Of a stretch of 64,000 nucleotides of DNA, positions 8,537-15,943 are shown one piece after another. Below the pieces are notes generated by a model. The model searched no databases, was not told the origin of the DNA, and worked only from the letters and a program-made list of their open reading frames with translations. The stretch comes from Aequorivita antarctica. Its GTDB lineage: Bacteria; Bacteroidota; Bacteroidia; Flavobacteriales; Flavobacteriaceae. Every line of letters starts with the position of its first letter. The first letter of the stretch is position 1. The stretch is taken from NCBI RefSeq assembly GCF_007997155.1, contig NZ_VORT01000010.1:124001-188000 (forward strand), given 5' to 3'. The position numbers and the translations under genes were made by a program.

Positions 8537-9101
8537 GTTGTAGCACGTTATTTCTTCATTTCTTTATTTTCAACAAGTTGGTCATTCTTATATTTTTCAA
8601 TTCTTAAAGTATCTCCTTTTTTGTCATAATAGACCCAAATTGAATCTTTTTTATATTCACTATCATCATAACCTGTCCAGTTTTCTGTATCTAATTTCCA
8701 AAATTTTGTAACTGATGTTTGTCCAGAGTTATAATTCCACGTTTCGGATTTTATAATAATTCCATTTCTTGGATTATAACTAGTTCCGCTTAATTCCATT
8801 TCAGGTCTTGCTAAAGAAGAAAATCCCCAAATCGATAATGGTGTGCATAAAATCAAAAGAATTATAGTGGAAACTTTCATTTCATTACTAAACCATTCTT
8901 TTCGATTTTTATAAGCTAAAATGCCAACTGTAATTAAAGTCAGAATCCAGAATAGAGGAAAAATAAATATATAAATCATTGCTCTTCCTCCATTTAAAGT
9001 TTCTGCATTTTTAAAAAAGAACAGATTGATTATTAAAAATCCTATAGCAATAATTGTTAGTGTTTTATTCAATTTCATTTTCGTTATCTAATGTGTACAA
9101 C
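8537..9101. repeat. Imperfect inverted repeats bracketing one gene
   Basis: GTTGTAGCACGTTA at 8537-8550 (its last three bases are the stop codon of the enclosed gene) faces TAATGTGTACAAC at 9089-9101, whose complement reads GTTGTACACATTA. Eleven or twelve bases match once one base gap is allowed. They enclose a single AT-rich gene. Just outside the right copy, 9108-9130 holds a hairpin (8-bp arms ATAAACAC and GTGTTTAT, loop CATTATA). The arrangement resembles a gene cassette, but I see no integrase and no canonical attC core. Confidence 0.5.
8548..9078 (-). CDS. Small membrane protein of unknown function with MORN-like tail
   Basis: 176 residues, not a family I can name. Three hydrophobic segments are visible at about 8-22, 33-53 and 67-87. 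The rest is polar and outside the membrane, and ends in S-I-W-V-Y-Y-D-K-K-G-D-T-L-R-I-E-K-Y-K-N-D-Q, which resembles a MORN/YwqK-type repeat. The gene stands alone and looks more AT-rich than its neighbours by eye. It lies between imperfect inverted repeats (8537-8550 and 9089-9101), so it may be a recently acquired accessory gene. Confidence 0.65.
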   Translation of the reverse strand: MKLNKTLTIIAIGFLIINLFFFKNAETLNGGRAMIYIFIFPLFWILTLITVGILAYKNRKEWFSNEMKVSTIILLILCTPLSIWGFSSLARPEMELSGTSYNPRNGIIIKSETWNYNSGQTSVTKFWKLDTENWTGYDDSEYKKDSIWVYYDKKGDTLRIEKYKNDQLVENKEMKK

Positions 9102-9244
9102 ATGCGGATAAACACCATTATAGTGTTTATTCCCATTGTATCTTTAATATCAAATTTACAAATTTACCCCCTCCAAACCTTTCTGTATTTTCCCAACCAC
9201 GCCAAATACGTTTTCCAATCCTAAATGTATAGTTCCTATATTTC

Positions 9245-9367
9245 TAATCCCTAATCCCTAATCCCTAATCCCTCTTGGCTCTTGGCTCTTGATTCTTGGC
9301 TCTAATTTTAATACTTCTAACTTCGTATTTCCAACTTCGTATTTCTAATTTCATACTTCGTATTTTC
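9245..9367 (+). repeat. 123-bp array of imperfect 7-bp repeats with a G-quadruplex motif
   Basis: Four exact TAATCCC units (9245-9272) are followed in phase by TCTTGGC, TCTTGGC, TCTTGAT, TCTTGGC and TCTAATT (9273-9307). After a 4-base phase shift come TACTTCT, AACTTCG, TATTTCC, AACTTCG, TATTTCT, AATTTCA, TACTTCG and TATTTTC (9312-9367). The array ends one base before the TACCTTTG -7 box. Four CCC tracts spaced by 4 bases (9249-9272) make the complementary strand a canonical G-quadruplex sequence. Confidence 0.9.
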
Positions 9368-9368
9368 T

Positions 9369-9376
9369 TACCTTTG
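9369..9376 (+). promoter_or_regulatory. -7 box TACCTTTG of the PPIase gene
   Basis: This matches the Bacteroidetes -7 consensus TAnnTTTG, 24 bases before the ATG at 9401. The expected -33 position falls inside the 7-bp repeat array and has no clear TTTG. Confidence 0.65.
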
Positions 9377-9400
9377 CATTTCAATTTTAAAAAAAAAGCA

Positions 9401-10333
9401 ATGCAAGACGGTATTTACGCAAAAATAACGACAGAAAAAGGAGAAATTCTTATAAAACTTACACACGACAAAACCCCGGGAACGGTTGGAAACTTTGTGG
9501 CTTTGGCTGAAGGCAATTTGGAAAACACAGCAAAACCTCAAGGAACACCTTATTATGACGGCTTGAAATTTCACCGAGTACTACCAGATTTTATGATTCA
9601 GGGCGGCGATCCAAAAGGAACAGGTTCTGGTGGACCGGGTTATGATTTTGAAGATGAATTTCATCAAGACCTTCGCCATGATACTCCAGGAGTGCTTTCT
9701 ATGGCCAATTCTGGTCCTGCAAGCAATGGAAGTCAGTTTTTCATCACCCACGTTGCCACCCCTTGGTTGGACAACAAACACACCGTTTTTGGAAATGTGG
9801 TTGAAGGACAGGATGTAGTGGACAGTGTTGCGCAGGGCGATACTATGAAGAGTGTTGAAATTATCCGTGTGGGCGAAGAAGCTAAAAAATGGAATGCCGT
9901 GGAAGCTTTTAGAAGTTTTACGGGTGAAAGAGAAAACAGAATTGCGAAAATAAAGGCAAAAGAGGAAGCAGAACTAAAGAAAGTTTCAGAAGGCTTTGAT
10001 AGAACCGAAAGCGGACTTCTTTATAAAATAATTCAAAAGGGTAACGGTATAAAAGCCGAAAAAGGAAAGACGGTTTCTGTGCATTACAAAGGCGCACTGA
10101 TTGATGGAACTGAATTTGATTCATCATACAAAAGAAAAGAGCCAATCGATTTCCAATTGGGCGTTGGGCAAGTAATATCTGGTTGGGACGAAGGTATCCA
10201 ATTATTGCGGGTGGGTGATAAGGCTCGTTTTGTAATCCCTTCACATCTTGCCTATGGCGAGCGTGGTGCTGGCGGGGTTATACCTCCAAGCGCTACCCTG
10301 ATTTTTGATGTTGAATTGATGGATGTAAAATAG
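9401..10333 (+). CDS. Dual peptidyl-prolyl isomerase: cyclophilin fused to FKBP
   Basis: Started at 9401 ([20 protein letters not shown]) because the promoter -7 box lies at 9369-9376 and the upstream in-frame codons are repeat DNA. 310 residues. Residues about 5-160 are a cyclophilin ([29 protein letters not shown]). A charged helical linker (about 165-205) leads to an FKBP domain (about 210-310: [36 protein letters not shown]). Both active sites look intact. There is no signal peptide, so it should act in the cytoplasm on prolyl bonds. Such dual-family immunophilins of the cyclophilin-first type are known from flavobacteria. Confidence 0.92.
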   Translation: MQDGIYAKITTEKGEILIKLTHDKTPGTVGNFVALAEGNLENTAKPQGTPYYDGLKFHRVLPDFMIQGGDPKGTGSGGPGYDFEDEFHQDLRHDTPGVLSMANSGPASNGSQFFITHVATPWLDNKHTVFGNVVEGQDVVDSVAQGDTMKSVEIIRVGEEAKKWNAVEAFRSFTGERENRIAKIKAKEEAELKKVSEGFDRTESGLLYKIIQKGNGIKAEKGKTVSVHYKGALIDGTEFDSSYKRKEPIDFQLGVGQVISGWDEGIQLLRVGDKARFVIPSHLAYGERGAGGVIPPSATLIFDVELMDVK

Positions 10334-10335
10334 TT

Positions 10336-10433
10336 ATTCGGGATTCGGGATTTGTTAATTCGGGATTTGGGAATTGAAACTATCAATTTTTGTTTAGAAT
10401 CTGAATTTCTTAATTGACGAATTAACGAATCCC
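10336..10433 (+). repeat. 7-bp repeats and long inverted repeat after the PPIase gene
   Basis: Starting 3 bases after the stop codon: ATTCGGG, ATTCGGG, ATTTGTT, AATTCGG, GATTTGG (10336-10370). The 16 bases at 10347-10362 pair with 10418-10433 with a single mismatch (G-U in RNA), enclosing a 55-base loop. No T run follows, so it is not a standard terminator. Four GGG tracts lie on the + strand, but one loop is 12 bases. Confidence 0.8.
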
Positions 10434-10507
10434 AAATAATAATAAAAACACTTTTAATAAATAAGCAAAACGTGTCGAGCTATCGGGGCGTTTTGTACTT
10501 TTAACAC

Positions 10508-11044
10508 ATGGATTTAGAGAAACTAAAATACCCAATTGGCACCTTTGACTGCCCTTCAAACATCACTCCTGAAATACAGCAAGCCTGGATTTCCATTCTG
10601 GAACATTTTCCGAATAGATTGGACAATTTGGTTAGCAAGCTTTCCGAAGCCCAATTGAATACGCCGTATAGACCAGAGGGTTGGACGGTTCGTCAAACAG
10701 TTCATCATATTTATGACAGCCACCACAATGCCTATACACGTTTTAAATGGGCTTTGACAGAAACTTTGCCAATTATAAAAGCGTATGATGAAAAAGCTTG
10801 GGCAGAAACTGCTGATGCCAAAAATGCACCAATTGAATTGTCTTTAGCTGCAATAAGCGCTTTGCATGCGAAATGGGTTTATTTAGTAAAGGGATTATCG
10901 CAAGAGCAATTGCTAAAAGAGTTTCATCACCCCGCAAGAAACCGTAACTACACACTTGTGGAGACAGTGGGTAGTTATGCTTGGCACAGCAACCACCATT
11001 ACGCACATATAGAAAATCTACTGAAAAGGGAAGGGTGGAAGTAA
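10508..11044 (+). CDS. YfiT/BstA-like DinB-superfamily protein
   Basis: 178 residues. It matches the YfiT/BstA group of the DinB four-helix bundle: Y-P-I-G-T-F at 8-13, G-W-T-V-R-Q-T-V-H-H-I-Y-D-S-H-H around 58-73, and W-H-S-N-H-H-Y-A-H-I near the C-terminus. The histidines in these two motifs are the usual metal ligands. Characterised relatives in Firmicutes transfer bacillithiol to electrophiles; in Bacteroidetes the thiol cofactor and substrate are unproven, so the safe call is a metal-dependent hydrolase or thiol transferase. It is a single gene between two repeat-containing spacers. Confidence 0.85.
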   Translation: MDLEKLKYPIGTFDCPSNITPEIQQAWISILEHFPNRLDNLVSKLSEAQLNTPYRPEGWTVRQTVHHIYDSHHNAYTRFKWALTETLPIIKAYDEKAWAETADAKNAPIELSLAAISALHAKWVYLVKGLSQEQLLKEFHHPARNRNYTLVETVGSYAWHSNHHYAHIENLLKREGWK

Positions 11045-11052
11045 TATTTTGG

Positions 11053-11108
11053 TAATAGGTAATAGGTAATAGGAATTTGAACAGATCAACAATCAACAAT
11101 TAACCAAT
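11053..11108 (+). repeat. 7-bp repeats between convergent genes
   Basis: Three exact TAATAGG units (11053-11073) are followed by AATTTGA and AACAGATC-like sequence and then AACAATC, AACAATT, AACCAAT in the same 7-bp phase (11088-11108). They fill the gap between the YfiT-like gene and the convergent thioredoxin-like gene, whose stop lies at 11109. Confidence 0.8.
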
Positions 11109-11666
11109 TCACTTTTTCCATTTAATATTACAGCCCATACTTGGCTTTTGATCTTTTCGCTGTGGATTGTTACTAAGTACACTATCCAACGCTTCGCGAA
11201 GATCACGACCGTTAGTGGGAATTCCGTTTCCGGGGCGACTGTTGTCTAATTGACCTCTATAAACCAATTTCAATTCCCCGTCAAAAAGATAGAAATCTGG
11301 CGTGCAGGCGGCATCGTAAGCCTTTGCCACTTCTTGGGTTTCATCGTATAAATAGGGAAAGGGGTAGCTGTTTTTTTGAGCCGTCCGCCACATTTCAGCC
11401 GGTGAATCTTCAGGATAATTTTCAACGTCGTTACTGCTAATTGCGACAAACCCAAAACCCGTAACGCGGTAATCGTTACACAACCTTACAAGTTCTTCGT
11501 TTACGTGTTTTACAAAAGGACAGTGGTTGCAGATGAACATGACGACAGTGCCTTTTTCACCACGGACATCTTTTAATGAAACAACTTTGTTGGTCACTGC
11601 GTCAATAAGTGTGAAATCTGGCGCTTTGGTTCCTAAGAGAAGCATTTTAGATTCTATTCTGGCCAT
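11109..11666 (-). CDS. Thioredoxin-like protein with CNHC active site
   Basis: 185 residues, no signal peptide. Thioredoxin/peroxiredoxin-like fold: D-F-T-L-I-D near 17, V-V-M-F-I-C-N-H-C-P-F-V-K-H near 41-54, Y-P-F-P-Y-L-Y-D-E-T near 95-104, C-T-P-D-F-Y-L-F-D near 117-125 and R-G-Q-L-D-N-S-R-P near 136-144. The active-site pair is C-N-H-C, not C-G-P-C, as seen in the PRX_like1 branch of the AhpC/TSA-thioredoxin superfamily. Family members are described as thioredoxin family proteins with no settled substrate. It probably reduces or oxidises a cytoplasmic thiol. Confidence 0.85.
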   Translation of the reverse strand: MARIESKMLLLGTKAPDFTLIDAVTNKVVSLKDVRGEKGTVVMFICNHCPFVKHVNEELVRLCNDYRVTGFGFVAISSNDVENYPEDSPAEMWRTAQKNSYPFPYLYDETQEVAKAYDAACTPDFYLFDGELKLVYRGQLDNSRPGNGIPTNGRDLREALDSVLSNNPQRKDQKPSMGCNIKWKK

Positions 11667-11844
11667 TTTGTTCTTTTCTAAATTGGTTGTAAACTATGGT
11701 TTAAAGTTACAATTTTTGAATGGTTATTGAGTAATAGATAAATGCTTCTAAAAATTTAGAAATACTTCCACTTTTCCTAAAGAATTTATAAAACTTTGCT
11801 GTTGCAGAATATCTCCATTAACTTTAAAAACTAAACCAACTATT

Positions 11845-12156
11845 ATGAAAAATTCATATTCATCACTCTCCGTCGCAATTGCAGATTTACAAGACCACGG
11901 TTTTAACGAAGATTTTAACCTTGTAGGCGAAGGCATCGAATCTAAAACACTTAAAAAACAATGGAAAGCAGGTGAGTTAGATGTTATTAAGTTCTATCGC
12001 TTTGAAGGGATGACCGATCCCGGAGACAATACCATTCTCTATTTAATTGAAGCGCATGACGGAACCAAAGGCTTGCTTGTAGATGCTTACGGTGCCGATC
12101 AAGGCGAGATTTCTCCAGAAATGATTAAAAAACTTACCATTCATTATGACGAATAA
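11845..12156 (+). CDS. Small conserved flavobacterial protein
   Basis: 103 residues, acidic and soluble, with no recognised catalytic motif. Conserved-looking blocks are Y-R-F-E-G-M-T-D-P-G-D, L-Y-L-I-E-A-H-D-G-T-K-G-L-L-V-D-A-Y-G and S-P-E-M-I-K-K-L. Close relatives are, from memory, often called phosphoribosylpyrophosphate synthetase in databases; nothing in the sequence supports that name, since a PRPP synthetase is about 300 residues with its own PRPP loop. Its last 11 bases overlap the start of the CsaA-like gene, which points to translational coupling. Confidence 0.75.
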   Translation: MKNSYSSLSVAIADLQDHGFNEDFNLVGEGIESKTLKKQWKAGELDVIKFYRFEGMTDPGDNTILYLIEAHDGTKGLLVDAYGADQGEISPEMIKKLTIHYDE

Positions 12157-12484
12157 TCTTTCCTGGACCGATTTTGAAAAGGTAGAAATGCGAGTGGGAA
12201 CTATTATAGAGGCCAATGACTTTCCCGAAGCACGAAATCCGTCCTATCAACTTTTGATTGACTTTGGTAGTGAACTTGGCCAGCGAAAAACTTCGGCACA
12301 GATTACTTCAGTTTACTCCAAGGAGGAACTGTTAGGCAAACAAGTGGTGGCAGTTGTAAATTTTCCGAAGAAACAGATCGCCAATTTTATGAGTGAATGT
12401 CTTGTTTTAGGTGCTGTGGAAGGGAAGAACGTAACACTTTTGCAGCCAGGTAAAGAAGTTCAGAATGGTTTAAGAATACTATAA
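12146..12484 (+). CDS. csaA: CsaA-like tRNA-binding domain protein
   Basis: 112 residues, a single OB-fold tRNA-binding domain: F-E-K-V-E-M-R-V-G-T-I near 10-20, K-T-S-A-Q-I-T near 48-54, G-K-Q-V-V-A-V-V-N-F-P-K-K-Q-I-A near 64-79, S-E-C-L-V-L-G-A near 84-91. This is the domain of the CsaA group, related to the C-terminal part of methionyl-tRNA synthetase and to Trbp111. CsaA has been described as an export-related chaperone in Bacillus; general tRNA or RNA binding is the cautious reading. It overlaps the preceding gene by 11 bp. Confidence 0.88.
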   Translation: MTNNLSWTDFEKVEMRVGTIIEANDFPEARNPSYQLLIDFGSELGQRKTSAQITSVYSKEELLGKQVVAVVNFPKKQIANFMSECLVLGAVEGKNVTLLQPGKEVQNGLRIL

Positions 12485-12529
12485 TTAAATACTTTTTTTG
12501 ATACCTTCGCCGAACACACTCTGACTACT

Positions 12530-13039
12530 ATGAAAAAATATTTGTTTTTTATACTGCTTCCAATTATACTAAATTCCTGTAAAGACAATGCTGAAGCGCA
12601 GAAGCCTGAAGTTGAAATAACTGAAAAGAAATTTGAAAAAATAGATCAACTACAATGGCTTTTGGGAACTTGGATCAATGAAAATGGCGAAGAATTTTCA
12701 CAAGAAACTTGGTCGAGGGAAAATGCCAGCACATTTACCGCATTTAGTTTCACGCAAGTTGCTGATGAAACCGTTTTTGCCGAAACGATGGCACTTGAGC
12801 AAAAAGCAGATAGTTTGTTGTTAACTGTTGCAACCGCGAACCAAAACGCCGAAAAACCTGTTACTTTTAAAATGATTTCCTCTGAAAAAGGACAATTCAC
12901 TTTCGAAAATAAACATCACGATTTTCCTGAGCGCATTACCTATACAAATCCCGTTAAAGATTCACTTCACGCTTGGATTGAAGGAACGGTAAATGGCGAA
13001 GCCAAGAAAGTTGATTTCTACTTTTCGCGAAAGAATTAA
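12530..13039 (+). CDS. DUF6265 family lipoprotein
   Basis: 169 residues. Lipoprotein signal with lipobox I-L-N-S-C (Cys17). The mature part matches DUF6265: L-Q-W-L-L-G-T-W near 42-49, E-T-W-S-R-E-N near 59-65, F-E-N-K-H-H-D-F-P-E-R-I-T-Y near 124-137. The W-L-x-G-x-W and H-D-F-P motifs are typical of a calycin-like small barrel that might bind a ligand. Function unknown. It ends 3 bp from the stop of the convergent SulP gene. A TACCTTCG sequence at 12502-12509 could be its -7 box. Confidence 0.8.
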   Translation: MKKYLFFILLPIILNSCKDNAEAQKPEVEITEKKFEKIDQLQWLLGTWINENGEEFSQETWSRENASTFTAFSFTQVADETVFAETMALEQKADSLLLTVATANQNAEKPVTFKMISSEKGQFTFENKHHDFPERITYTNPVKDSLHAWIEGTVNGEAKKVDFYFSRKN

Positions 13040-13042
13040 TGG

Positions 13043-14659
13043 TTAAACATCCGCATCCAAAGTGTTGGTAACCACATAATATCGGGGATCTTCCACTGAA
13101 TCTTCTATAATAGTTTCAAACTCTGGGTTCCATTTTAAAAGAAGTGCTTTGCAATCTGGGCTGAGGTGTGTTAGCTTTACTTGCTTTCCGCTATCGAGAT
13201 ATTTATTGGCAATATTCCGAACTGCTTCCACCCCTGAATGATCGGAAATCTTCGATTCAATAAAGTCAATTTCAACAGCGTTTGGATCGGTTGAAACATC
13301 AAATTTACTATTGAAAGCAGTTGTTGACCCAAAGAACAAGGGTCCCCAAATTTCATAAACCTTGGTGCCATCTTCTTTAATTCGTTTTCTCGCACGAATC
13401 ATAGTAGCGCTTTTCCAAGCAAAAACAAGAGCGCTCATTATTACACCAACAAGCACCGCAATAGCCAAATCCTGCCAAACAGTTACTGCAGATACCGTAA
13501 TCAATACAATAGCATCTGCTACTGGAATTTTATGAAGAATCCTAAAACTACTCCACGCAAAGGTGCCAATTACTACCATAAACATTACGCCCACCAACGC
13601 AGCAATTGGAATTTGCTCAATCAACGGTGCGCCGAAAAGCACAAAACACAATAATGCAATAGCTGCCGTAGCACCTGAAAGTCTTCCGCGGCCCCCAGAG
13701 CTTACATTGATGATAGATTGACCAATCATTGCGCAGCCACCCATTCCACCAAAAAGGCCATTTAGCATATTTGCACCGCCTTGAGCCACACATTCACGAT
13801 TACCGCTTCCGCGTGTTTCGGTCATTTCATCTATTAAATTCAAGGTCATTAAAGATTCAATTAAACCAACGGCTGCTAGTAAAAACGCAGTTGAAAGTAT
13901 TAAATCCCAATGCCCACTTATAGTATCTATAAAAGTAAAAATTTGTGTTTGAAAGACGGGAAGAGAACCTTTTAAACCACTTCCACCACCATCGCGGATG
14001 AAGGAACCAACAGTGCTTACATCAAGACCTCCAAAAATTGTGATACAGGCAACAACAATTATGGCGATTAAGGCGGCTGGCAACTTTTTGGTGAGTTTAG
14101 GCAAACCGAACATAATACCCATCGTTAAGCCAACTAAGGCCAACATTACCCATAGATCGAGCCCATTTAGCCATTGCGGAACTGTACCGCGACTTTCTTT
14201 AAAAAGACCTAATTGCGAAAGAAATATTACTATTGCCAATCCATTTACAAAGCCCATCATTACTGGGTGTGGAATAAGCCTAACAAACTTCCCGAGTTTA
14301 AAAACCCCTGCCATTATCTGAATAGCACCTACAAAGAGAAGCGTTATAAAAAGCCATTGCAGACCGAGATATTCTACTGGTTCTGCCAATGATATACCTA
14401 CTTCGTTTCCTTTTTGGATTAAATGAACCATAACCACAGCCATAGCCCCTGTAGCACCAGAAATCATTCCTGGACGCCCCCCGAAAAGCGCTGTTATAAT
14501 TCCCATAATAAATGCGCCATAGAGGCCTACCAATGGGTCAATGCCAGCGACAAATGAAAAGGCAACAGCTTCCGGTATCAAGGCTAAAGCTACGGTAAGC
14601 CCCGAAAGTATGTCGTTTTTTGGGTTTTGGGTAAAGGATAATAAATATTTTGCGAGCAT
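13043..14659 (-). CDS. SulP family anion transporter with STAS domain
   Basis: 538 residues. The N-terminus begins directly with the SulP signature (D-I-L-S-G-L-T-V-A-L-A-L-I-P-E-A-V-A-F near 15-33), followed by about 12-14 membrane segments. E-S-L-M-T-L and G-N-R-E-C-V-A-Q-G-G-A-N lie in the second half. A C-terminal cytosolic STAS domain (about 420-530) follows. The family carries sulfate, bicarbonate or other small anions, often with sodium or protons. The short N-terminus and P-E-A-V-A-F resemble the bicarbonate-type SulP proteins, but the substrate cannot be assigned. A TATATTTG -7 box lies at 14679-14686 on the same strand. Confidence 0.9.
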   Translation of the reverse strand: MLAKYLLSFTQNPKNDILSGLTVALALIPEAVAFSFVAGIDPLVGLYGAFIMGIITALFGGRPGMISGATGAMAVVMVHLIQKGNEVGISLAEPVEYLGLQWLFITLLFVGAIQIMAGVFKLGKFVRLIPHPVMMGFVNGLAIVIFLSQLGLFKESRGTVPQWLNGLDLWVMLALVGLTMGIMFGLPKLTKKLPAALIAIIVVACITIFGGLDVSTVGSFIRDGGGSGLKGSLPVFQTQIFTFIDTISGHWDLILSTAFLLAAVGLIESLMTLNLIDEMTETRGSGNRECVAQGGANMLNGLFGGMGGCAMIGQSIINVSSGGRGRLSGATAAIALLCFVLFGAPLIEQIPIAALVGVMFMVVIGTFAWSSFRILHKIPVADAIVLITVSAVTVWQDLAIAVLVGVIMSALVFAWKSATMIRARKRIKEDGTKVYEIWGPLFFGSTTAFNSKFDVSTDPNAVEIDFIESKISDHSGVEAVRNIANKYLDSGKQVKLTHLSPDCKALLLKWNPEFETIIEDSVEDPRYYVVTNTLDADV

Positions 14660-14678
14660 TTTGATTTTTTAAAGGCGG

Positions 14679-14686
14679 CAAATATA
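14679..14686 (-). promoter_or_regulatory. -7 box of the SulP gene
   Basis: TATATTTG read on the minus strand, 19 bases before the ATG at 14659. It matches TAnnTTTG exactly. A TTTTTG lies upstream but only 7 bases away, so the -33 element is unclear. Confidence 0.55.
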
Positions 14687-14713
14687 GGGTTTTCAAAAAG
14701 AATGAATTCGCGA

Positions 14714-15943
14714 TTATTTTTTTCGAATCATTTTTATAGTAAACCAACCCAAAAGGATGATTATTACAGCCATAATGAACCACAGCCAAAGTTTGTTTTC
14801 AAAAAGTGGGGAGCGTTTGGAAACCTCTTTTTTATGAATTGTTTTTTCTTCGGAAAGTTTTACTGCGGCAATGTTTGTTGGAATGTTCTCAGTAAATTTT
14901 GTAATGTCATAATTTGGTTTGTTGGCTTTTGGATTGCCGTAAACCAAATAATAAGTTGCGGGTTCTGCAAAACGAGCAACCAATTGATGCACGTAACCTT
15001 TTGCGGTAACACCTTCAATTTTTAAAGGACGATTGTCAAAATTTTCAATTTCTATCCGTAGTTTTTTGGTAATCGTGCTGTAAAAATAAAGGTCATTATT
15101 TTCTAATGAACTGAGCACACTTGTTTCCATGGTATTAAAATTATACTTCCAGCCCTTTTCGGTATTAATACTATCCCTCAAATATTTTATAGTTACTGGG
15201 CGATAATAATCGATGGAATCATTAATTTTCAGGGATATCAAACTTATTGGCAAAGGTTCCGAAAAATCAATATCCAAGATTGTCTTTTTAGAATCTTTAT
15301 TTTCTGTGGTAACAAAACTTTTAACGGGATATGTTTTAAAAACAGGCGATTCAAAACTGCTTAGTTGTGTTTCGGCAGTAATCAAGTCAGGTTTTTCTGA
15401 GGCCTTAATTTGAAATCTTAAATAGCGATATTTTGACTTTGGAAACCTAACATTCGTAAACTGATAGTCCGTCTGTTCATTCTTTATGGAAAGGATGCGA
15501 TAATCTTTAACAATTGAAAACCATTCACTATTATCTTGGCTTCCTTCCAAGTTGACCAGCCAATTGAAATTTTGCTGTTTAAAATTCAATTGTATTTCAT
15601 TGATGGCTTTTTCTGAAGGAATTTCAAAAGTGAAAAAATAAGCCTCTCCCTTTTTTGAAGCATTCAGCAAAGTGAAATCTATTTTTTCATCTGTTTGTTT
15701 TTCCGACGCTATTTTTAATAAATAGGGGACTTCAATAGTGTCGGTTTCGGTTATTCCATAGATTCTGAAATCATTCAAACTGTTGGACACTTTCCCAAAA
15801 AGCGCATCGGGTAATTCTATGGAATGCCAAGTTTCTGAAACGCCGTTTATTTCTCTCGAATAATTATAATCATCAATTTGCGAAAAGGAAATTTCGGCAA
15901 TTAAAAGGAATATAAAAAACAGTGATTTATTCTTCCACATCAT
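14714..15943 (-). CDS. DUF3999 family membrane-anchored protein
   Basis: 409 residues. Signal peptide (F-F-I-F-L-L-I-A-E-I-S-F-S), then beta-rich DUF3999 sequence (Y-S-R-E-I near 28; D-F-R-I-Y-G near 58; F-P-K-S-K-Y-R-Y-L-R-F-Q near 168-179), a region with discoidin-like repeats, and one transmembrane helix near the C-terminus (L-W-F-I-M-A-V-I-I-I-L-L-G-W-F) with a short basic tail. The bulk therefore faces the periplasm. Its start overlaps the end of the DUF2339 gene by 17 bp, so the two are translationally coupled; the pairing of these two families recurs in bacteria and suggests a joint but unknown envelope role. Confidence 0.85.
   Translation of the reverse strand: MMWKNKSLFFIFLLIAEISFSQIDDYNYSREINGVSETWHSIELPDALFGKVSNSLNDFRIYGITETDTIEVPYLLKIASEKQTDEKIDFTLLNASKKGEAYFFTFEIPSEKAINEIQLNFKQQNFNWLVNLEGSQDNSEWFSIVKDYRILSIKNEQTDYQFTNVRFPKSKYRYLRFQIKASEKPDLITAETQLSSFESPVFKTYPVKSFVTTENKDSKKTILDIDFSEPLPISLISLKINDSIDYYRPVTIKYLRDSINTEKGWKYNFNTMETSVLSSLENNDLYFYSTITKKLRIEIENFDNRPLKIEGVTAKGYVHQLVARFAEPATYYLVYGNPKANKPNYDITKFTENIPTNIAAVKLSEEKTIHKKEVSKRSPLFENKLWLWFIMAVIIILLGWFTIKMIRKK

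Larger units (their letters stand above)
9079..9400. other. 322-bp divergent intergenic region
   Basis: This holds, in order, one edge repeat (9089-9101), a hairpin (9108-9130), about 110 bp with no feature I can name, a 123-bp array of imperfect 7-bp repeats (9245-9367) and a promoter -7 box (9369-9376) for the gene at 9401. Confidence 0.7.

Noticed and set aside
8537-9101. Classic integron cassette with attC
   Set aside because: The edge repeats do not match the GTTRRRY and RYYYAAC cores, and there is no integrase gene, so only a looser cassette-like description is kept.
9245-9367. CRISPR array
   Set aside because: Units are 7 bp without spacers, and no cas genes are present.
11845-12156. 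Phosphoribosylpyrophosphate synthetase
   Set aside because: Only 103 residues and no PRPP-synthetase motifs.
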